A stretch of DNA of 64,000 bases from Geojedonia litorea (GCF_042654525.1 NZ_JBHSGP010000014.1:434001-498000), one strand, 5' to 3'; numbered from the stretch's first letter, positions 42,598 through 52,624 are shown. Notes: generated by a model from the sequence alone, not told the origin. Program-made: numbers and translations.

Positions 42598-44436
42598 TTA
42601 TGCCTCTAAATTTTCTCCATTGCTGGAAAACTTGCGTTCCAGTTCGGCTTGAAACTCTTCCATTACCGGGCGTACAGTGCTTTCAGGTAGGTCGGCAATT
42701 CGAATATACATTAAGCCATCCACCGCGTTGTTAAATAAGGGGTCCACATTAAATGCTACCACTTTTGCATTTTGTTTGATGTATTTTTTAATCAGCACCG
42801 GTAAGCGCAAACTCCCTGGCTCGACCTCATCAATGATTCGGTCAAATTTATTGAGATCGGCTTCGGTTTCATCAAAAACAAAATCTTTATCGGCATCCTT
42901 TAACTTCACCTTAAATTCCTTCTTGGGGTGAACATATTGTGCCACATAAGGATCGTAGTAATGGGATTTCATAAACTCGATCATCAATGATTTTGAGAAG
43001 TTCGTAAACTGGTTGCTGATACTTACACCACCGATTAAATATTTATGCTCCGGAAAACGTAATGTGGTATGAACAATGCCCTTCCAAAGTAAAAATAAAG
43101 GCATAGGTTTTTGCTGGTATTCACTAATAATAAAGGCGCGGCCCATTTCTATGGACTCGCTCATCATTTTATAGAGCTCGGGTTCAAAACGGAACAAGTC
43201 CTGCAAATAAAACCCATCAATACCATAGGCCGCGAAAATTTTAGATCCAAGACCCATTCTATAAGCTCCCGCTATTTGGTTGGTGTCATTGTCCCATAAA
43301 AACATATGGTGGTAATAATTGTCAAAGGCATCTAAATCTATAGCTTCGTTTGTACCTTCGCCTACTTCCCTAAAGGTGATTTCACGTAACCTTCCAATTT
43401 CACGCAAAATATTTGGGACGAGTTTAGCTTCAGTTAAAAACACCTCGTAATTTTTACTAATAAGCAATCTGTGATCACCTTGGCGAAGCGCTTCAACTTC
43501 TTTACACATGGTTTCAGAGCTTACCGGAGTAACAATGCGTTTTGGTGGTTTTGGAACTTTGAGCGTGGACTGAATGTTATCTAAAAATTTGCCTTTGCCA
43601 TCAAAAGAATTAGATAACATGTAGGTTTTTTTCCGAATGAACTCTGAAAATTCTTCTAAAGTGGTGTGTTCTTTTTGATCATTGACCGAAATTGGCCTAC
43701 CAATTCTAACTTTAATCGTGCGATTTTTTTGTGTTAACAACTCCGAGGGTAATTTTGCTGTTCTAAAGGTGTCACTTATTCTAGACAGTTTGTAAAACAA
43801 CTTACTATTTTTGGCATGGAAATAAATAGGAACTACAGGGACTTCTGCCTTTTGAACTAGTTTCATTGCAGCTTCTTCCCAAGGCTTGTCTATCACCAAT
43901 TTGCCATCTTTATAGGTTGAAACTTCTCCTGCCGGAAAAATCCCGAGCGGATGCCCTTCTTTTAAATGTAAAATAGAATTTTTAAATCCCGCAATGCTTG
44001 ACTTCACATCCTTTCTATCCTCAAAAGGGTTTACAGGCATGATAAACGGTTTCAAAGGCTCTATACGGTGTAATAAAAAGTTGGCTACAATTTTAAAATC
44101 CTTTCGTTGTTCCAACATTAACTTTAAGAGTAAAATACCGTCAATTCCACCCAAGGGATGATTAGAAACTGTAATATAAGCGCCTTCTTTTGGGAGACGT
44201 TTTAAATCTTCTTCAGGGATTTCAAATTTTATTTTAAAATCGTCTAAAATTCCGTTTAAAAACTCTAGTTCTTCAAGATGTTTATTGCGTTTATAGATTT
44301 TATTGAGCGTGGATATCTTCAGCAACTTCATTAATAACCATCCAAAAAAAGTCCCTAAAACACCATACTTGTCTAGTTGTATGGCTTTTGCGACTTCTTT
44401 TGCTGTTACTAATCCAGTATCCTGTTGTTTGGTCAT
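42598..44436 (-). CDS. olsF: OlsF-type bifunctional acyltransferase (PlsC domain fused to acyl-ACP GNAT domain)
   Basis: A 612-residue fusion. Residues about 85-290 form a PlsC-type O-acyltransferase with NHPLGGID (92-99, the NHx4D motif) and IFPAGEVS as the second motif. Residues about 330-500 resemble OlsB/hemolysin-type N-acyltransferases (FREVGEGTNEAIDLDAFDNYY in pieces, YLIGGVSISNQFTNFSK). Such fusions (OlsF, described in Serratia and Flavobacterium johnsoniae) make ornithine lipids in two acylations; in other Bacteroidota the equivalents make glycine lipids. It is read in the same direction as aspartate kinase, 22 bases downstream of it. Confidence 0.88.
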   Translation of the reverse strand: MTKQQDTGLVTAKEVAKAIQLDKYGVLGTFFGWLLMKLLKISTLNKIYKRNKHLEELEFLNGILDDFKIKFEIPEEDLKRLPKEGAYITVSNHPLGGIDGILLLKLMLEQRKDFKIVANFLLHRIEPLKPFIMPVNPFEDRKDVKSSIAGFKNSILHLKEGHPLGIFPAGEVSTYKDGKLVIDKPWEEAAMKLVQKAEVPVVPIYFHAKNSKLFYKLSRISDTFRTAKLPSELLTQKNRTIKVRIGRPISVNDQKEHTTLEEFSEFIRKKTYMLSNSFDGKGKFLDNIQSTLKVPKPPKRIVTPVSSETMCKEVEALRQGDHRLLISKNYEVFLTEAKLVPNILREIGRLREITFREVGEGTNEAIDLDAFDNYYHHMFLWDNDTNQIAGAYRMGLGSKIFAAYGIDGFYLQDLFRFEPELYKMMSESIEMGRAFIISEYQQKPMPLFLLWKGIVHTTLRFPEHKYLIGGVSISNQFTNFSKSLMIEFMKSHYYDPYVAQYVHPKKEFKVKLKDADKDFVFDETEADLNKFDRIIDEVEPGSLRLPVLIKKYIKQNAKVVAFNVDPLFNNAVDGLMYIRIADLPESTVRPVMEEFQAELERKFSSNGENLEA

Positions 44437-44458
44437 AGGTGTAAATGTACTAAATAGT

Positions 44459-45709
44459 TTATTTAGTTACTATTTGTACTGTCCCTTGCGTTACTTGCTT
44501 CAATAAAATGGTTTTATCTTCTTCTAGTTTTTTGATAGACTCTTCATTAAAATGCCGAATCGTATAAAGCGACACATCTTCTTGATAATCTACTTTGAAT
44601 TTTGCCTTTAAGTGTTGAAGGAGTTTATCGAGATTATTATAAATGTTATCTACACACACTGAAAAACTGATAGCCGAGTTTTGAATGACATCTACCTTCA
44701 TTTTATATTGGTGCAAAAGGTTGAATATTTCACTAATGTTCTCTTCTACGATGTATGAAAAATCCAGAGACGACAATGAAATCATCACTTGATTTTTTTT
44801 AACGATAAAACAAGGCACATCGGGTTCTAAACCAATCCCTTTCCCCACCATGGTTCCTGGGTTTTCAGGATTTAAAAACGATTTAACATAAAGAGGGATT
44901 TCCTTGCCTTGCAAAGGCTGCAAGGTTTTTGGGTGAATAACCGAAGCGCCATAAAATGCCAACTCTATAGCTTCTCTATAAGAAATCTTATTCAGCAATT
45001 GAGCATTTTCAAAATAACGTGGGTCAGCATTTAAAACTCCGGGGACATCTTTCCAAATTGTTACACTTTCGGCATTAATACAATAGGCGAAAATAGCTGC
45101 TGTATAATCACTACCCTCTCTTCCTAAAGTTGTTGTGAAATTATTGGCATCACTTCCCAAGAATCCTTGTGTTACATTCAAACTTTTTTTATCAAATTTT
45201 GTGGTGATTTGGGTTTGGGTTTCTTCCCAGTTTATATTTGCTCTTCTATAATAATTATCAGTTTTGATCATTTCACGAACATCAATCCAATTGTTTTTTA
45301 GTCCGATATGATTTAAATACTCGCTAATAATGACGGTCGAAACCAACTCACCATAGCCAATAGTTTGGTCGTAAACAAAATTATAATCTGGAGATTTATT
45401 GCGATCGTAAAACCCTTTTAACTCATCAAATAAGCTAGCCACTTTTTTAAAAACAGCATGTTGCTCATTTTCGAATAGATCCAATAATATAGCGTTGTGA
45501 TACTTTTTTACCTCTTGAAGTGAACTTTGCAATTCTTCCTTTTTATTGAAGTAATTATGAATGACCCCTTCCATGGCATTTGTGGTTTTTCCCATTGCAG
45601 AAACTACAATAAGTGTATTGTCATAACCAACAGTTTGCAATACTTTTGCCATATTTTTCACCCCATCGGCATCTTTAACCGATGCGCCTCCAAATTTAAA
45701 TACTCTCAT
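44459..45709 (-). CDS. Aspartate kinase (monofunctional)
   Basis: A 416-residue enzyme catalysing the first step to lysine, threonine and methionine. The kinase domain starts MRVFKFGGASVKD (KFGGxSV, phosphate binding) and has GREGSDYTAAIFAYCI near 190 and IWKDVPGVLNADPRYF near 222. ACT-like regulatory segments occupy about 305-400. No homoserine dehydrogenase domain is fused. It begins one base after the end of the GNAT gene, so the two are co-transcribed, with the OlsF-type gene following. Confidence 0.93.
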   Translation of the reverse strand: MRVFKFGGASVKDADGVKNMAKVLQTVGYDNTLIVVSAMGKTTNAMEGVIHNYFNKKEELQSSLQEVKKYHNAILLDLFENEQHAVFKKVASLFDELKGFYDRNKSPDYNFVYDQTIGYGELVSTVIISEYLNHIGLKNNWIDVREMIKTDNYYRRANINWEETQTQITTKFDKKSLNVTQGFLGSDANNFTTTLGREGSDYTAAIFAYCINAESVTIWKDVPGVLNADPRYFENAQLLNKISYREAIELAFYGASVIHPKTLQPLQGKEIPLYVKSFLNPENPGTMVGKGIGLEPDVPCFIVKKNQVMISLSSLDFSYIVEENISEIFNLLHQYKMKVDVIQNSAISFSVCVDNIYNNLDKLLQHLKAKFKVDYQEDVSLYTIRHFNEESIKKLEEDKTILLKQVTQGTVQIVTK

Positions 45710-45710
45710 A

Positions 45711-46190
45711 TTATAATTTTGATAAATAATTTTTTATGCCTTGTTCGTCTAATTGTACAACATTCCAATCACGCATAACATTTGCCCCTTTGTTTTGATA
45801 AAACTTAATGGCGGGCTCATTCCAGTCCAATACTTCCCAGCTTATACGTTTTACACCTAACTGATTACCATAGATTACAACTTGATTTAAAAGCGCTTCA
45901 CCAAGACCTTTCCCTCTCATGTTTTGACTCACAATCAAATCTTCTAAATGCAATACTTCGCCTTTCCATGTCGAAAAACGCTTGTAAACCAAGGCAATTC
46001 CTTCTATCTTATTATTGACATCTGCTACAAAACATTGAAATGCGGGATGATCTCTAAATCCTTGTTCAATCAATTCAGCTTCGGTGACTTCAACGGCATC
46101 AGGTTCCTTCTCAAAAACAGCCAATTCCTTAATGAGATTAAGTACTTGAGGCATATCGGTTTTAAGAGCTTTACGTATTGAAAATGTCAT
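45711..46190 (-). CDS. GNAT acetyltransferase (diamine N-acetyltransferase-like)
   Basis: A 159-residue cytoplasmic acetyltransferase. It resembles spermidine/spermine acetyltransferase-type GNATs: ITFSIRKA-like start, LIKELAVFEKEPDAVEVTEAELIEQGF, the acetyl-CoA loop NMRGKGLGEALLNQ near residue 95, and WEVLDWNEPAIKFYQNKGA near 125. The true substrate could be another amine, for example a thialysine analogue. It heads the unit with aspartate kinase; an exact -7 element lies 18 bases upstream. Confidence 0.88.
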   Translation of the reverse strand: MTFSIRKALKTDMPQVLNLIKELAVFEKEPDAVEVTEAELIEQGFRDHPAFQCFVADVNNKIEGIALVYKRFSTWKGEVLHLEDLIVSQNMRGKGLGEALLNQVVIYGNQLGVKRISWEVLDWNEPAIKFYQNKGANVMRDWNVVQLDEQGIKNYLSKL

Positions 46191-46207
46191 CGTTGAAAAT
46201 TTTGGTG

Positions 46208-46215
46208 CAAATATA
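46208..46215 (-). promoter_or_regulatory. -7 element of the GNAT-aspartate kinase unit
   Basis: TATATTTG (complement of CAAATATA) lies 18 bases before the minus-strand ATG at 46190. A -33 TTG at the normal distance was not found. Confidence 0.5.
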
Positions 46216-46259
46216 ACCTAAACTAGAATATTTAGATTAATTAATCTTCCACGAAAACG

Positions 46260-46289
46260 TTGTAGTTGGTCAAAAAAATAAGATATTTG
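46260..46289 (+). promoter_or_regulatory. Probable fbp promoter
   Basis: TTG (46260-46262), a 19-base spacer and GATATTTG (46282-46289; one mismatch to TAnnTTTG), 24 bases before the fbp ATG. It is divergent from the -7 element at 46208. Confidence 0.5.
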
Positions 46290-46312
46290 CATAAACCAAT
46301 TTTAAACATATC

Positions 46313-47323
46313 ATGTCTCAAACTAATCAGACTTTAGGCGAATTCATTATAGAAAATCAATCTTCATTTAAATACACCTCTGGAGAGCTTTCTAGGTTAA
46401 TCAATTCGATTCGTTTAGCTGCTAAAGTAGTTAATCATGATGTCAACAAAGCTGGTTTGGTAGATATAATTGGAGCAGCGGGTGAGGTTAATGTTCAAGG
46501 AGAAAATCAGCAAAAACTAGATGTTTATGCCAATAAAAAATTTATTCAAACCCTAATCAATCGAAATATTGTCTGCGGGATTGCTAGTGAAGAAGAAGAT
46601 GACTTTATAGCCATAAACAGTCAAGACGAAAATCATCAAAATAAATATGTGGTTTTAATCGACCCTTTAGATGGATCTTCAAATATCGATGTGAATGTCT
46701 CTGTTGGTACTATTTTTTCGATTTACAGACGTGTTACACCTGTAGGCACTCCAGTTACACTCGAAGATTTTTTACAACCGGGCCATCAACAAGTGGCTGC
46801 AGGTTATGTGATCTACGGAACTTCTACCATGTTGGTATATACTACAGGTGCAGGTGTTAATGGTTTTACATTAAATCCTGCTATTGGCACCTTTTATTTA
46901 TCACATCCAAATATGAGATTTCCTGAAGATGGTAAAATATATTCGGTAAATGAAGGTAACTACACGCACTTCCCTCAAGGTGTAAAAGATTATATCAAAT
47001 ACTGTCAAATGGAAGAGGGCGATAGACCTTATACTAGCCGTTATATTGGGTCTATGGTTTCTGATATACACAGAAACATGATTAAAGGAGGTATTTTTAT
47101 GTATCCTAAAAGTTCGAAAGATTCGAACGGAAAATTACGATTACTTTACGAATGCAACCCAATGGCTTTTATTGCTGAACAAGCACATGGAAAGGCGAGT
47201 GATGGCTTCGGTAGAATTTTGGATATCCAGCCAACCGCATTACACGAACGTGCTCCATTTTTCTGTGGCAGTAAAAATATGGTTGAAAAGGTTGAAGAAT
47301 TCATGCGTAATTCATTGAAATAA
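46313..47323 (+). CDS. fbp: Class 1 fructose-1,6-bisphosphatase
   Basis: A 336-residue gluconeogenic enzyme producing fructose-6-phosphate. Seen are AEEEDD-type metal site residues in GIASEEEDDFIA, the active-site VVLIDPLDGSSNIDVNVSVGTIF in pieces (about 120-142), GYVIYGTSTMLVYTTG near 163, and RYIGSMVSDIHRNMIKGGIFMYP in pieces near 242. The N-terminal TLGEFIIENQ and C-terminal region are normal for class 1. Monocistronic, with a divergent upstream gene. Confidence 0.96.
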   Translation: MSQTNQTLGEFIIENQSSFKYTSGELSRLINSIRLAAKVVNHDVNKAGLVDIIGAAGEVNVQGENQQKLDVYANKKFIQTLINRNIVCGIASEEEDDFIAINSQDENHQNKYVVLIDPLDGSSNIDVNVSVGTIFSIYRRVTPVGTPVTLEDFLQPGHQQVAAGYVIYGTSTMLVYTTGAGVNGFTLNPAIGTFYLSHPNMRFPEDGKIYSVNEGNYTHFPQGVKDYIKYCQMEEGDRPYTSRYIGSMVSDIHRNMIKGGIFMYPKSSKDSNGKLRLLYECNPMAFIAEQAHGKASDGFGRILDIQPTALHERAPFFCGSKNMVEKVEEFMRNSLK

Positions 47324-47326
47324 AAA

Positions 47327-47349
47327 AAGCGAACTTTTTAGGTTCACTT
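47327..47349 (-). terminator. Terminator of the TerB-like gene
   Basis: On the minus strand AAGTGAAC and GTTCGCTT pair over eight positions (one G-U) with a seven-base loop and are followed by seven T. In the other direction the stem has a C-A mismatch, so it acts mainly for the minus strand. Confidence 0.6.
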
Positions 47350-47372
47350 CTTTCTTTTTGGTTAAACAGAAA

Positions 47373-47804
47373 TTACCTGTTCATATTTTTTATTTCTTCC
47401 ATAAAGGTTTCGATGTCTACTCCGTTCGCCACCAAAGTCAATGCCTTATCAACAATATATTTCACATTCTCATGTGAGAATCCAAGCCCAACTGCAATTT
47501 TTCTTAAAATAATCTCTTCATGATCCCCTTTTATATGGTCTACATAAACCATTCGGGCCAAATCATAAAGTCGCTCTAAACGTCTATCATATGAAGTTGG
47601 CGGGTTTATAGGGTGCGTTTGATAATCTTTTAAAATTTGCTTGTACTCGGCATCACTTATTTCTAAATTTCTAGCTAACCTATCAATAAATTTTTTCTCT
47701 TCATCAGAAATAATTCCATCATCCATTGCCACTCTTACAATAGCAGCAAAGTGATCCTCATTTCTTTTCTTAAAGCCACTATCAAATAAATCTAAAAATG
47801 ACAT
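47373..47804 (-). CDS. TerB family protein
   Basis: A 143-residue all-helical protein with the TerB/DjlA-N signature: HFAAIVRVAMDDGIISDEEKKFIDRLA in pieces near 18-45 (acidic metal-binding helix) and a second half repeating the pattern (LYDLARMVYVDHIKGDHEEIILRKIA in pieces). The family name comes from tellurite resistance, but most isolated members have no known role. A well-placed promoter lies just upstream. Confidence 0.88.
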   Translation of the reverse strand: MSFLDLFDSGFKKRNEDHFAAIVRVAMDDGIISDEEKKFIDRLARNLEISDAEYKQILKDYQTHPINPPTSYDRRLERLYDLARMVYVDHIKGDHEEIILRKIAVGLGFSHENVKYIVDKALTLVANGVDIETFMEEIKNMNR

Positions 47805-47827
47805 ATATTTTCTTTTTTATTACGCAA

Positions 47828-47858
47828 CAAATATAATTTTAATAATAGTTTTTATCAA
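47828..47858 (-). promoter_or_regulatory. Promoter of the TerB-like gene
   Basis: On the minus strand TTG (47856-47858), a 20-base spacer and an exact TATATTTG (47828-47835), 24 bases before the ATG at 47804. Confidence 0.65.
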
Positions 47859-47878
47859 TAAACTCCTCAACAAAATTT

Positions 47879-47886
47879 TATATTTG
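47879..47886 (+). promoter_or_regulatory. -7 element of mfd
   Basis: An exact TATATTTG 17 bases before the TTG start of mfd, predicting a leader of only about ten bases. ATG at 47894 leads to a stop after three codons, so it is not the start of mfd. Confidence 0.5.
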
Positions 47887-47902
47887 CACAAAATATGTTG
47901 AC

Positions 47903-50900
47903 TTGAGTAAATTACATCTCTCGCAAAGGTATGCGCAGGCTTTGCAAACGCAAAATCTGTACAAATCTATTGCTCAATTTGAAAATTCAGGCACCTCTAC
48001 ACATCACCCAAAACTTCATTTAAAAGGACTTGTAGGTTCATCTTTGTCGTTGGTTTTGATAGAGACTTTCAAAAAGGCTGAAAAACCATTTTTGCTGATT
48101 TTTAATGATAAAGAAGAAGCCGCTTTTTATCTAAATGACCTTGAGGTTTTACTCAACCCAAACGATGTGTTATTTTATCCCGGAAGCTACAGACGTCCAT
48201 ATCAAATAGAAGAAACTGACAATGCCAATGTACTGTTACGTGCCGAGGTTTTAAACAGAATCAATTCCCGGAAAAAGCCAGCTGTCATTGTTACTTATCC
48301 AGATGCGCTTTTTGAAAAAGTCGTCACTCGAAAAGAATTGGAAAAAAACACCCTAAAAGTTGCATTAGGTGATCAACTGTCAATTGATTTTGTTAATGAA
48401 GTATTGTTCGAGTACAAATTTAAAAGAGTTGATTTTGTAACGGAACCTGGTGAGTTTTCAGTTCGTGGTGGTATTGTAGATGTATTTTCATTTTCTCATG
48501 ACGAACCCTATCGTATTGAATTTTTTGGAGATGAAATAGATAGTATTAGAACCTTTGATGTTGAAACTCAACTTTCGACAGAAAAAATCAAAAAAGTTCA
48601 AATCATCCCTAATGTTGCCAATAAATTTCTTCAAGAAAAAAGACAAAGCTTTCTAGAGTACATGGCCTCTAAAACTGTTGTGTTTACCAAAAATACAGAG
48701 CTTTTATTTAACCGAATTGATGATTTTTTTGAGAAAGCAAAAGAAACTTTTACTGCCTTATCTTCCGAATTGAGTCATGCTACTCCTGAAGAGCTGTTTT
48801 GTAATTCTGAACTTTTGAAACGACAGTTGTTAGATTTTACAGTAGTAGAATGTGGTTCTCACTCCTATTTCACCAAAAGCACATCTGAAGAACAAGTTAT
48901 AAACTTTAATACTGTTCCACAACCATCATTCAACAAACAGTTCAATTTGTTAATGGATGATTTAGACACCAATTTTGATAAAGGATATACTAATTATATT
49001 GCCTGCGTAAGTGAACAACAAGCTAAACGTTTTCATGATATTTTTGAAGATGCAAGTGCCGAACGAAGTCGAAATTTAGAACAGGATATACATTATAAAA
49101 CCGTAGTACTCTCTTTATACCAAGGCTTTATTGACCATGATCTTAAAATCACCTGTTATACCGATCATCAATTATTTGAGCGCTACCACAAGTTTCACAT
49201 TAAAAATGGTTATGCCAAAAAACAGGCTATCACACTCAAAGAACTCACCAATTTAGAAATTGGCGATTATGTTACGCATATCGATCATGGTATCGGTAAA
49301 TTTGGTGGTCTTCAAAAAATTGAGGTTGAAGGTAAGAAACAAGAAGCCATTAAGCTTATCTATGGCGAACGCGATGTGCTTTATTTAAGCATTCATTCCC
49401 TTCATAAAATCACCAAGTTTAACGGAAAAGATGGTAAACCTCCCAAAATCTACAAATTAGGCAGTGCTGCTTGGAAAAATTTAAAGCAAAAAACCAAATC
49501 CAAAGTCAAGGAAATTGCCTTTAATCTTATTCAGGTTTATGCCAAACGCAGACTGGAAAAAGGACATCAATACCATCCAGATAGTTATATGCAACACGAA
49601 CTGGAGGCGTCTTTTATTTATGAAGATACACCAGACCAAAGTACTGCAACCTCAGACATTAAAACTGATATGGAAAGTGATCGCCCAATGGACCGTTTGG
49701 TTTGTGGTGATGTAGGTTTTGGTAAAACCGAAGTAGCCATAAGAGCAGCATTTAAGGCTGTTGATAACAGTAAGCAGGTTGCTGTTCTGGTCCCTACTAC
49801 CATACTAGCGTATCAGCATTATAGAACATTTACAGAGCGGTTAAAAGATTTTCCTGTGACTGTTGATTATGTCAATAGATTTAGAACCGCTAAAGAAAAA
49901 CGGGAGACTTTGGAGGGTCTGGAGTCAGGCAAAGTAGACATAATTATTGGTACCCATCAGCTTGTCAATAAAAATGTAAAATTCAAAGATTTAGGGCTTC
50001 TCATTGTAGACGAAGAGCAAAAATTTGGTGTGGCGGTTAAAGAAAAGCTTAAAACTCTAAAAGAAAATGTAGATGTATTAACGCTCACTGCTACGCCGAT
50101 TCCAAGAACGCTTCAGTTTAGTCTAATGGCAGCTCGTGATCTTTCTGTAATTACAACACCACCCCCAAATCGCTACCCTATTGAAAGTCATGTGATTCGA
50201 TTTAGTGAAGAGACTATACGTGATGCTATAACTTATGAGATTCAACGTGGAGGGCAAATCTTCTTCATTCATAATCGAATAGAAAACATAAAAGAGGTTG
50301 CTGGGCTTATTCAGCGTTTAGTTCCAGACGCAAAAATTGGAATTGGTCATGGGCAGCTTGATGGCAAAAAACTAGAACAATTAATGTTAGCATTCATGAA
50401 CGGTGAATTTGATGTTTTAGTAAGCACAACAATCGTTGAAAGTGGATTAGATGTTCCAAACGCTAATACCATTTTTATTAATAATGCGAATAACTTTGGG
50501 TTAAGTGACTTACACCAAATGCGTGGTCGCGTTGGGCGAAGCAATAAAAAAGCGTTTTGTTATTTCATTACCCCTGAATATTCTGCTATGACTAACGATG
50601 CTCGTAAACGAATAACGGCTTTGGAGCAATTCACCGAGTTGGGCAGTGGCTTTAATATTGCCATGAAAGATCTTGAAATTCGTGGGGCGGGTGACTTATT
50701 AGGCGGTGAACAAAGCGGATTTATTAACGAAATTGGCTTTGACACCTACCAAAAAATTCTGAATGAAGCTATTGAGGAGCTGAAAGAAAACGAGTTTAAA
50801 GACCTTTATCATGATGACAAAAAAGACAAAGCATATGTCAAAGACATCACTATTGACAGTGATTTTGAATTATTGTTTCCTGATGACTATGTCAATAATA

Positions 50901-51301
50901 TAACCGAGCGATTAAACCTTTACACACAACTTAACACTATTAAAACCGAAGAAGAACTTCAAAAATTTGAAGCTGAAATTAAAGATCGATTTGGTGAACT
51001 CCCGAAGCAAGTAGTTGACTTATTAAATAGTGTTCGCATTAAATGGATTGCATCTAAAGTTGGATTTGAAAAGGTCGTTATGAAGCATGGCAAATTAGTT
51101 GGTTATTTTATCACAGACCAGCAAAGTCCATTTTATCAAAGCCAAGGATTTACCAATGTTTTACAGTATGTTCAAAGAAATCCACAAGCCTGTAAAATGA
51201 AAGAAAAGCAAACACGCAACGGCTTGCGATTATTACTTACCTTTGAGCATATTAAATCTGTAAAACAGGCCTTAGCCGTTTTAAATCCAATTGTAGAATA
51301 G
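47903..51301 (+). CDS. mfd: Transcription-repair coupling factor
   Basis: A 1132-residue ATP-dependent translocase that removes stalled RNA polymerase and recruits UvrA. It starts at TTG. The UvrB-like N-terminal part (about 1-420) has VLFYPGSYRRPYQIEETDNANVL in pieces; the RNA polymerase-interacting domain has GDYVTHIDHGIGKFGGLQ near 453; the helicase has the Walker A GDVGFGKTEVAIRAAF near 602, DEEQKFGV near 702, TATPIPRTL near 733 and the motif VI region MRGRVGRSNKKAFCYF near 872; and the C-terminal TRCF domain follows (about 990-1090). Length and order are normal. Confidence 0.97.
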   Translation: MSKLHLSQRYAQALQTQNLYKSIAQFENSGTSTHHPKLHLKGLVGSSLSLVLIETFKKAEKPFLLIFNDKEEAAFYLNDLEVLLNPNDVLFYPGSYRRPYQIEETDNANVLLRAEVLNRINSRKKPAVIVTYPDALFEKVVTRKELEKNTLKVALGDQLSIDFVNEVLFEYKFKRVDFVTEPGEFSVRGGIVDVFSFSHDEPYRIEFFGDEIDSIRTFDVETQLSTEKIKKVQIIPNVANKFLQEKRQSFLEYMASKTVVFTKNTELLFNRIDDFFEKAKETFTALSSELSHATPEELFCNSELLKRQLLDFTVVECGSHSYFTKSTSEEQVINFNTVPQPSFNKQFNLLMDDLDTNFDKGYTNYIACVSEQQAKRFHDIFEDASAERSRNLEQDIHYKTVVLSLYQGFIDHDLKITCYTDHQLFERYHKFHIKNGYAKKQAITLKELTNLEIGDYVTHIDHGIGKFGGLQKIEVEGKKQEAIKLIYGERDVLYLSIHSLHKITKFNGKDGKPPKIYKLGSAAWKNLKQKTKSKVKEIAFNLIQVYAKRRLEKGHQYHPDSYMQHELEASFIYEDTPDQSTATSDIKTDMESDRPMDRLVCGDVGFGKTEVAIRAAFKAVDNSKQVAVLVPTTILAYQHYRTFTERLKDFPVTVDYVNRFRTAKEKRETLEGLESGKVDIIIGTHQLVNKNVKFKDLGLLIVDEEQKFGVAVKEKLKTLKENVDVLTLTATPIPRTLQFSLMAARDLSVITTPPPNRYPIESHVIRFSEETIRDAITYEIQRGGQIFFIHNRIENIKEVAGLIQRLVPDAKIGIGHGQLDGKKLEQLMLAFMNGEFDVLVSTTIVESGLDVPNANTIFINNANNFGLSDLHQMRGRVGRSNKKAFCYFITPEYSAMTNDARKRITALEQFTELGSGFNIAMKDLEIRGAGDLLGGEQSGFINEIGFDTYQKILNEAIEELKENEFKDLYHDDKKDKAYVKDITIDSDFELLFPDDYVNNITERLNLYTQLNTIKTEEELQKFEAEIKDRFGELPKQVVDLLNSVRIKWIASKVGFEKVVMKHGKLVGYFITDQQSPFYQSQGFTNVLQYVQRNPQACKMKEKQTRNGLRLLLTFEHIKSVKQALAVLNPIVE

Positions 51302-51319
51302 ATTTATAAGCTCTCATTT

Positions 51320-52624
51320 ATGAAAAAAATATTGTTTTTAATACTGCTCTTACCAGCGGTTGTGTTTGGTCAACATCAAATTTCTGGGGTATTTTCTCCA
51401 GCAAGTGATTATACTTATGTATTACTTTATCAAGCTACGCCAAATGGCACCAATTATATGAATAAAAGTGAGGTAAAATCTGACGGAAGCTTCTCCATAA
51501 CTCTAGATGCTACGGTAATTCCGGGCATATATAAATTGGTTTATGCATTACCGCCCGAAGATTATAACTTCGACTTTATTTATAATGGCAAGGAAAATAT
51601 TGGATTGACTTTCGACACTGAAAAAGGGTTAGAGTTTACAGAATCAAATGAAAACAAATTGTGGTCATCATATACCAAAAGTATGGCTTTGGTCAACACG
51701 GCAATTGGTAATTTTTATGCAAAAGAAAGTTCAGACGAAAATGCTTTTAAAGATATTTTTAAAACGTTAAGAGAAACCCAGGAGGCATATGAAAAAGCGT
51801 CTATTGGCACAATGGCTTCTACATTTATCAGAGCCAATAAACCATATACGCCTGAATCCTTTGAAGATATTTCTACCTATTCAAAACATTTAAAAAACAC
51901 TTATTTTGACCAAGTAGATTTTAGTAATTCATTACTGCAAAGCTCTGATTTTTTGGCTGATAGGGTTATGGCCTATGTGTTTGGTATGACAATATCTGCG
52001 AACAATGAAGGCTATAAAAAAGACGTAGACAACCTTGTTAGATTCATGGAAAAATCACATGGTAGTGTTAAGGTAACCATGCTGCAAATGGTTTGGCAAC
52101 GTTTTACAGAATTGGAAAACGAAGCAATGGCCAATTATATCACAAACAATTACCTCTTGGATCTGGCCAAACAATTGAAATATGATCAACTTGTTGAAGT
52201 TTTGGACTCTTATAAATCTAATTCGGTTGGGAATAAAGCACAGGATTTTGAAATCTCAGAATACAAAAATGAGGGATCAACAACCCTGTATAACCTTGAT
52301 ACCGCACAACAATACTTACTTATATTTTGGAGCAGTACTTGCAGTCATTGTTTAGAGGAACTCCCAAAAGTTAATTCTTTAGTCCCAAAAAACACCCAAG
52401 TAATTGCAATTGGATTGGAAGATGAACCTGAAAATTGGCAAAAGGAAATTAAAAACTATCCTAATTTTATTCATGTTCTGGGATTAGAAAAATGGAATAA
52501 TACCATTGTAAAAGCTTATAATGTAAATGCGACTCCAACTTATATCCTATTAGACAAAAACAAAATAATTATTTCAAAACCTTATGATCTAGAAGCTCTA
52601 ACTAAGGTTCTTAAGAAAAAATAA
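51320..52624 (+). CDS. TlpA-like thioredoxin-fold protein with N-terminal beta domain
   Basis: A 434-residue exported thiol-disulfide protein. After a signal peptide (MKKILFLILLLPAVVFGQ) comes a beta-rich segment like DUF4369 (about 20-115), a helical linker, and a thioredoxin-fold domain from about 300 with the active site SSTCSHCLEELPK (Cys340 and Cys343) and the cis-Pro in NVNATPTYIL near 408. It probably reduces or isomerises disulfides in the periplasm. It ends at a good terminator 19 bases after the stop. Confidence 0.9.
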   Translation: MKKILFLILLLPAVVFGQHQISGVFSPASDYTYVLLYQATPNGTNYMNKSEVKSDGSFSITLDATVIPGIYKLVYALPPEDYNFDFIYNGKENIGLTFDTEKGLEFTESNENKLWSSYTKSMALVNTAIGNFYAKESSDENAFKDIFKTLRETQEAYEKASIGTMASTFIRANKPYTPESFEDISTYSKHLKNTYFDQVDFSNSLLQSSDFLADRVMAYVFGMTISANNEGYKKDVDNLVRFMEKSHGSVKVTMLQMVWQRFTELENEAMANYITNNYLLDLAKQLKYDQLVEVLDSYKSNSVGNKAQDFEISEYKNEGSTTLYNLDTAQQYLLIFWSSTCSHCLEELPKVNSLVPKNTQVIAIGLEDEPENWQKEIKNYPNFIHVLGLEKWNNTIVKAYNVNATPTYILLDKNKIIISKPYDLEALTKVLKKK

